A stretch of DNA of 8,389 nt from Clostridia bacterium (GTDB taxonomy: Bacteria > Bacillota_A > Clostridia > Christensenellales > CAG-138), in assembly GCA_017553815.1 (NCBI GenBank), contig JAFZJT010000135.1, positions 1-8,389 of the forward strand. The letters run 5' to 3'. The notes under the pieces were generated by a model that was not told the DNA's origin, searched no databases, and worked only from the letters and a program-made list of their open reading frames with translations. A program made the position numbers and the translations under genes. Below, piece by piece: positions 4,900 to 8,389 of this stretch (within the stretch, counting starts at the first letter, position 1; the number at the start of each line of letters is the position of its first letter).

Positions 4900-5832
4900 A
4901 TGAATATCCACACCTCGCACGAACAGCTCATAGGCGGAACGCCGCTTGTTGAGCTGACAAGGCTTGAAAAGGAGCTTGAGCTTAAGGCAAGGCTTATCGT
5001 TAAGCTTGAAGGAGAGAACCCCGCGGGCTCCGCCAAGGACAGAGCCGCCAAAGCCATGCTCGACGATGCGGAAAGCCGTGGCATACTCACTCCCGATTCG
5101 GTGATAATCGAGCCCACCAGCGGAAACACGGGCGTTGCCCTCGCTTCACTCGCCGCCGCAAGGGGGTATCGCTGCATAATAGTCATGCCCGAGACCATGA
5201 GCGTTGAGCGCAGAAGCCTTATAAAAGCTTACGGCGCGGAGCTGGTTTTGACGGACGGCGCGCTCGGAATGAAGGGCGCGATTGAAAAGGCGGAGGAGCT
5301 GAAAAGCACCATACCCAATGCGTTTATTCCGGGTCAGTTTGTAAATCCCGCTAATCCCACCGCGCATTATAAAACCACCGGACCCGAGATTTGGGAGGAT
5401 ACGGACGGAACCGTGGATATCTTCGTTGCGGGCGTCGGCACCGGCGGCACGGTGACGGGCGTTGGCGAATACCTTAAAAAGATGAAGCCCGAGGTTAGGA
5501 TAGTCGCGGTCGAACCCGCATCCTCCCCCGTCCTCAGCGGCGGCAGGGCAGGCGCGCACAGGCTTCAGGGCATCGGCGCAGGCTTCGTTCCCGAGATACT
5601 GAACACCGCCGTCCTTGACGAGGTCGTGACCGCATCGACGGAGGACGCGTTCGCCGCGGCGAGGCTTCTTGCAAGGCGCGAGGGCATCCTCGCGGGCATC
5701 TCATCGGGCGCGGCGCTCCATGCCGCCATCGAGAAGGCGAAGCTCGATGAAAACGCGGGAAAGACCGTGATCGTGCTTCTTCCAGACACCGGCGAAAGGT
5801 ATATGTCCACCGCGCTTTACGGCGAGGATTGA
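4900..5832 (+). CDS. cysK: Cysteine synthase (O-acetylserine sulfhydrylase)
   Basis: This PLP enzyme makes L-cysteine and acetate from O-acetyl-L-serine and sulfide, the last step of cysteine synthesis in the cytoplasm. The 310 residues match the family. K46 in NPAGSAKDRAA is the PLP Schiff-base lysine. TSGNTG (73-78) is the substrate loop, GVGTGGT (178-184) binds the PLP phosphate, GISSGA (267-272) carries the serine near the PLP ring nitrogen, and PDTGERY (295-301) is the C-terminal signature. AAGGAG lies 9 nt before ATG. cysE follows in the same direction after 184 bp. The motifs fit CysK better than cystathionine beta-synthase, which carries extra domains; CysM-type substrate use cannot be excluded from sequence alone. 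Confidence 0.94.
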   Translation: MNIHTSHEQLIGGTPLVELTRLEKELELKARLIVKLEGENPAGSAKDRAAKAMLDDAESRGILTPDSVIIEPTSGNTGVALASLAAARGYRCIIVMPETMSVERRSLIKAYGAELVLTDGALGMKGAIEKAEELKSTIPNAFIPGQFVNPANPTAHYKTTGPEIWEDTDGTVDIFVAGVGTGGTVTGVGEYLKKMKPEVRIVAVEPASSPVLSGGRAGAHRLQGIGAGFVPEILNTAVLDEVVTASTEDAFAAARLLARREGILAGISSGAALHAAIEKAKLDENAGKTVIVLLPDTGERYMSTALYGED

Positions 5833-5868
5833 GCGGTGCTCGCTTCGACCACGCAGGCAGGAAATATT

Positions 5869-5995
5869 GAATAATGAACGGAGTTTTTCAAGCCGCAGCG
5901 CAGCGAAAATCAAGGAATTCCGCAGGAATTCCCACCTCAACTATTCACTATTCATTATTCGCTGTTCACTAAATATCGGAATATCGAAATATCTG
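5869..5995. repeat. Composite intergenic repeat between cysK and cysE
   Basis: GAATAATGAA (5869-5878) and TTCATTATTC (5951-5960) form a perfect 10-bp inverted repeat. Inside, GGAATTCC occurs twice (5914-5921 and 5925-5932) with 3 nt between; since it is self-complementary, it makes an 8-bp hairpin. Four degenerate heptamers follow: CTATTCA, CTATTCA, TTATTCG, CTGTTCA (5941-5968). Then come three near-identical octamers, AATATCGG, AATATCGA, AATATCTG (5972-5995), ending just before the cysE ribosome binding site. No gene fits. This looks like a dispersed MITE-like or tandem-repeat element that may carry sites affecting cysE; both are inference. Confidence 0.6.
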
Positions 5996-6016
5996 AGTTT
6001 AAGGTAAAAAGCAAAA

Positions 6017-6889
6017 ATGGATAACCTTGCTCTAATTGAAAAAACCGCGCTCGCGCTCGATGCGCTCGATGCGGACACCGCGCTTGACCGCGATTTTCGC
6101 GCGTTCCGTGAGCGCGTTGAAAAATACACCGCGCTTCTTATCGAAGCGATGTTCCCCAAGTACGCCTCGCTCTCCCTCTCGAGGAAGGAGGCGCTTGCGC
6201 AGGCTTCGATCCTGATACGCTGCTGCGTTTCCGCCGTGACTGGCGACGAGGAGAGCGCCGAAGGGATACTCGAATCGGTCTTCGCCGCGCTTCCCGCCGT
6301 GCGAAAGCTGCTTTTGACCGACCTTGACGCCGCGTATAAGGGCGACCCCGCCGCAACCGGGATCGATGAGATCATCCTCTGCTACCCCGCCTTCACCGCG
6401 ATAAGCACCCACCGCCTCGCGCATGTTTTCTACCTTGAGGGCGCGCCGCTTCTGCCGCGCCTCATGAGCGAATACGCGCATAGGCTGACGGGCATAGACA
6501 TTCACCCCGGCGCTACCATCGGCGAAGCTTTTTTCATCGACCACGGCACGGGCGTGGTTATCGGCGAAACCACGACCATCGGCAGGAACGTGAAGCTCTA
6601 TCAGCACGTCACCCTCGGCGCGAAGAGCTTCGATGCCGCGCCCGACGGCAGCCTCGTCAAGGGCATCAAGCGCCATCCCGACATCGGCGACCGCGTGGTG
6701 ATCTACTCGGGCGCGACTGTGCTCGGCGGCAATACGCATATCGGAAACGACTGCGTTATCGGCGGCAACGTTTGGCTGACGCACTCGGTCGAAGCGGGAA
6801 AGATGGTGCTCTCAAGAGCCGCTGTGACCGATAAGCCCATAACAAGGAATATTGTGATAAGCCCCGCGCTTGATAACGCAAAGCGGTGA
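6017..6889 (+). CDS. cysE: Serine O-acetyltransferase
   Basis: CysE acetylates L-serine with acetyl-CoA to give O-acetylserine, the substrate of CysK, and is normally inhibited by cysteine. The 290 residues form a long helical N-terminal domain (about 1-155), like the 273-residue E. coli enzyme rather than the shorter plant-like Gram-positive forms, then a left-handed beta-helix of hexapeptide repeats (about 160-270). DIHPGATIG (161-169) and IDHGTG (174-179) supply the catalytic Asp161/His176 pair, spaced 15 apart as D143/H158 are in E. coli. YQHVTLGAK and NVWLTHSV follow. The ribosome binding site is weak (AAGG about 12 nt before ATG). The protein ends in NAKR, not the terminal Ile that docks E. 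coli CysE into CysK. Confidence 0.93.
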   Translation: MDNLALIEKTALALDALDADTALDRDFRAFRERVEKYTALLIEAMFPKYASLSLSRKEALAQASILIRCCVSAVTGDEESAEGILESVFAALPAVRKLLLTDLDAAYKGDPAATGIDEIILCYPAFTAISTHRLAHVFYLEGAPLLPRLMSEYAHRLTGIDIHPGATIGEAFFIDHGTGVVIGETTTIGRNVKLYQHVTLGAKSFDAAPDGSLVKGIKRHPDIGDRVVIYSGATVLGGNTHIGNDCVIGGNVWLTHSVEAGKMVLSRAAVTDKPITRNIVISPALDNAKR

Positions 6890-7003
6890 ATATCCACCCC
6901 AAAAGCGGAATGCTCCGGCGTTTCCCATGCTTGCATAAATCTTCTACGCTTCTCTCTTCATGCACCCCCAAGCTAAATGCGGCCGCCGTTTCGGCAAAGA
7001 AAA

Positions 7004-7035
7004 TGGCGCGAAAGCAGTTGATTGCCTTCGCGCCA
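7004..7035 (-). terminator. Intrinsic terminator of the 283-residue minus-strand gene
   Basis: TGGCGCGAA (7004-7012) and TTCGCGCCA (7027-7035) form a perfect 9-bp GC-rich stem with a 14-nt loop that can pair further (GCA/TGC). Read on the minus strand it is followed by a T-rich tract (TTTTCTTTG) and lies about 48 nt after the stop at 7083. It may also stop cysE transcripts from the other side, though the plus-strand tail is less T-rich. The rest of 6890-7082 shows only a short CGGA/TCCG hairpin (6908-6919) and no gene I would support. Confidence 0.7.
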
Positions 7036-7082
7036 AGGATTATTCTTATGATGTCGAGGATACTATCGGAAGCTACACCGCT

Positions 7083-7934
7083 TTACTCCTGAGGCAGCAG
7101 CTGCTCCGATACGCCGGTAATGCTATTTATATAAACAATATTGCCGCAGAACAAACTCCATAAACATTCGGTACCCTCATCGTTGAGAAAATAATAGGTC
7201 GCATTCACTCCGCTGCCGCCATAGAAATCACAAGCGCCGGCGATCTCGTCGATGCGCCCTAAAGCTTCAATAACAGCTTCCTGTTGCGTTTCGCATGAAG
7301 CGGCTTCCTCCCTGCAGATGGCGCGTGCCTGCTCAAGCGTGATGCGCGGATGATCCTCATCGAGCTCTCCCATTGCCTGCATTATCTTCCGATAGCAGTC
7401 GCCGGGCCTACCATCCCAATACTGACCTATATCATCGAGCTTTTCGCGCTGCTCGGCCGTCGCCCTTGCATAGCACTCATCGAAGAAGGATAAATAGACT
7501 GGGTTGCTATCCGGCGTTGGAGCGGGATAGAGCGCTTTCTTCGCGTATTCGTCCATAGTGGTAATTTCGCAATTTGCGAGTATGTCCACAAGCTCTTTCT
7601 CGGATAAGCTCGTTGGTATTCGTATTTCGTGCGAGCGTATGTTCGTTAGGCATGTCAATATAGCAGCTTGAGAATCTGTAACGACTGACGCGGCTGTTCC
7701 CACTCGCGCAAGATATTTCAAATCTGAATTGCGCGTTTCGGGAAGCTCAATAAGCGGATATTTCTGCTCAGCATCCTTGATGTCGGATTCCGCATCGCTG
7801 CTTGTTAGAGACATCCGAAATGAGATAAAGCCATTTTCATCGCCCTCAATCCCATAGAGAATGTCAAATCGGTCTCTATAATCAGCCAACTCGACAGCTA
7901 TAAGCTTAAGCCCGTCAGCTACTGGGAATGGCAT
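7083..7934 (-). CDS. Hypothetical protein, unrecognised family, possibly N-terminally truncated
   Basis: The 283-residue product is acidic and soluble-looking, with no signal peptide and no membrane helix. It reads as an N-terminal part (ADGLKLIAVELADYRDRFDI, about 7-26), a helical middle with many Glu/Asp (EQREKLDDIGQYWDGRPGDC), and a C-terminal part of helix plus beta strands (ALGRIDEIAGACDFYGGSG, then YYFLNDEGTECLWSLFCGN). I do not recognise it. ATG 7934 has only GAGG 11 nt upstream. The frame stays open another 22 codons upstream and reads like protein (KTKADAIKALEVINS) without any ATG, GTG or TTG, so the true gene may once have begun further upstream. It is convergent with cysE and ends before a good terminator. 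Confidence 0.7.
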   Translation of the reverse strand: MPFPVADGLKLIAVELADYRDRFDILYGIEGDENGFISFRMSLTSSDAESDIKDAEQKYPLIELPETRNSDLKYLARVGTAASVVTDSQAAILTCLTNIRSHEIRIPTSLSEKELVDILANCEITTMDEYAKKALYPAPTPDSNPVYLSFFDECYARATAEQREKLDDIGQYWDGRPGDCYRKIMQAMGELDEDHPRITLEQARAICREEAASCETQQEAVIEALGRIDEIAGACDFYGGSGVNATYYFLNDEGTECLWSLFCGNIVYINSITGVSEQLLPQE

Positions 7935-8054
7935 AGAATTGATAACCTCAAGCGCTTTAATTGCATCTGCTTTTGTTTTAATGCCGCTGAATTGGTCTAC
8001 TTATCCACAAAATGGGCAGCAATATAGCCTAAAAACCGTTGCTTTCTGACCCAT
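7935..8054 (-). pseudogene. Possible broken 5' part of the 283-residue gene
   Basis: In the same frame as the gene at 7083-7934, an ATG at 8054 begins MGQKATVFRLYCCPFCG, followed by one TAA (8003-8001), then VDQFSGIKTKADAIKAL running directly into ATG 7934. CCPFCG is zinc-ribbon-like. A single nonsense change would explain the layout, but the upstream 17 codons have no clear ribosome binding site and could be chance. If this is not coding, 7935-8137 is simply intergenic and also holds one DnaA-box-like nonamer at 8001-8009. Confidence 0.3.
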
Positions 8055-8079
8055 TTCGGGCAATTTGATAACGAATCAA

Positions 8080-8131
8080 CTGAAAAAACAATTTCAGGTA
8101 GATTCAAGACTACACAGGCTGATTAATCAGC
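8080..8131 (-). terminator. Weak terminator candidates after the small membrane protein gene
   Basis: GCTGATTAATCAGC (8118-8131) is a perfect 14-bp palindrome 6 nt beyond the stop of the membrane protein gene. Further on, CTGAAA (8080-8085) and TTTCAG (8092-8097) form a 6-bp stem with a T-rich loop on the minus strand. Neither has a classic GC stem with a T run, so termination here is only a suggestion. Confidence 0.3.
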
Positions 8132-8137
8132 GTTTCC

Positions 8138-8389
8138 TTAGATTCTGAAAAAGAATTTGCTCAAGCCGATCAGGAATATTAAGCTGATTATAACGATGAC
8201 TGCACCTAAAACCACCTTCAACGTGGTTCTGTTCTGCGATAAAAGAAGCGCGATGCCGCCAAAAAGTGCGACTTCAAGAATTAACAGTAATGCAAGGACA
8301 ATAAGTCCATAAGCCAATGCCAGACCGTCATACTTCGTCGTCCCCAGCACTTGATTGCTTGCACTTGTATCGATAATATAGAGAACCCA
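8138..8389 (-). CDS. C-terminal part of a small membrane protein (5' end beyond the window)
   Basis: The minus-strand frame is open from the window edge to TAA at 8138-8140, giving 83 visible residues. It begins WVLYIIDTSASNQVLGTTKY and continues into a long hydrophobic helix (about 22-50, ALAYGLIVLALLLILEVAL), a short polar turn (SQNRTTLK) and a second helix (about 57-76), ending SKFFFRI. A GTG at 8350 could be a start, but it has no ribosome binding site and the sequence before it is protein-like, so I treat the gene as cut by the window edge. The family is not recognised; it is an integral membrane protein of unknown function. Confidence 0.6.
   Translation of the reverse strand, partial: WVLYIIDTSASNQVLGTTKYDGLALAYGLIVLALLLILEVALFGGIALLLSQNRTTLKVVLGAVIVIISLIFLIGLSKFFFRI

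Noticed and set aside
6032..6784. 250-codon minus-strand frame across cysE.
   Set aside because: Antisense to a well-supported serine acetyltransferase; Arg- and Ala-rich as expected of a shadow frame in GC-rich DNA.
6886..7163. Two short plus-strand frames after cysE (from 6886 and 6960).
   Set aside because: No ribosome binding sites; they cross a clear terminator hairpin and the end of a minus-strand gene.
8001..8009. Perfect DnaA-box nonamer TTATCCACA, which could suggest a replication origin.
   Set aside because: Only one perfect copy is present in the window, it overlaps the possible broken frame, and there is no dnaA/dnaN context or AT-rich unwinding region.

Overview
The window looks like chromosomal DNA of an uncultured low-GC-lineage Firmicute (Clostridia-type) with fairly GC-rich coding sequence. 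The evidence is the gene order rpmG-secE-nusG-rplK-rplA, a zinc-type L33, strong AAGGAG-like ribosome binding sites, near-consensus sigma-A promoters, and GC-rich intergenic palindromic repeats. This placement is inferred from gene content and style, not from a database match.

Layout. Positions 1-231 hold the end of an unidentified coding sequence that needs a one-base frameshift to read through. Positions 232-430 are intergenic, with GC-rich inverted repeats. A near-perfect promoter (431-459) then starts the translation/transcription/secretion operon: rpmG (L33), secE, nusG, a hairpin that fits an L1-binding autoregulatory leader, rplK (L11) and rplA (L1). In most Firmicutes rplJ-rplL-rpoB-rpoC follow. 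Here the operon stops at a strong inverted repeat and an AT-richer island takes over.

The island (about 2900-4760) carries, on the minus strand, a toxin-antitoxin operon. It has an MqsR-family mRNA interferase, followed by a 335-residue antitoxin that joins an MqsA-like zinc finger and HTH to a C-terminal Panacea/SocA-like (DUF4065) domain. Its promoter is near-consensus (TTGACA, 17 nt, TATAAT). A perfect 10-bp inverted repeat with a 2-bp centre lies just upstream of the -35 box and is a good candidate operator. This is the most distinctive system in the window.

To the right, on the plus strand, lie cysK and cysE, which together make cysteine from serine: CysE makes O-acetylserine and CysK replaces the acetate with sulfide. 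cysK has its own consensus promoter and a leader of about 97 nt. The two genes are separated by an intergenic repeat made of a 10-bp terminal inverted repeat, a GGAATTCC hairpin, heptamer tandem repeats and octamer tandem repeats.

The right end is on the minus strand. It holds an unrecognised 283-residue soluble protein with a good downstream terminator, whose reading frame continues upstream through a single stop codon, and the C-terminal part of a small two-helix membrane protein that runs off the window edge.
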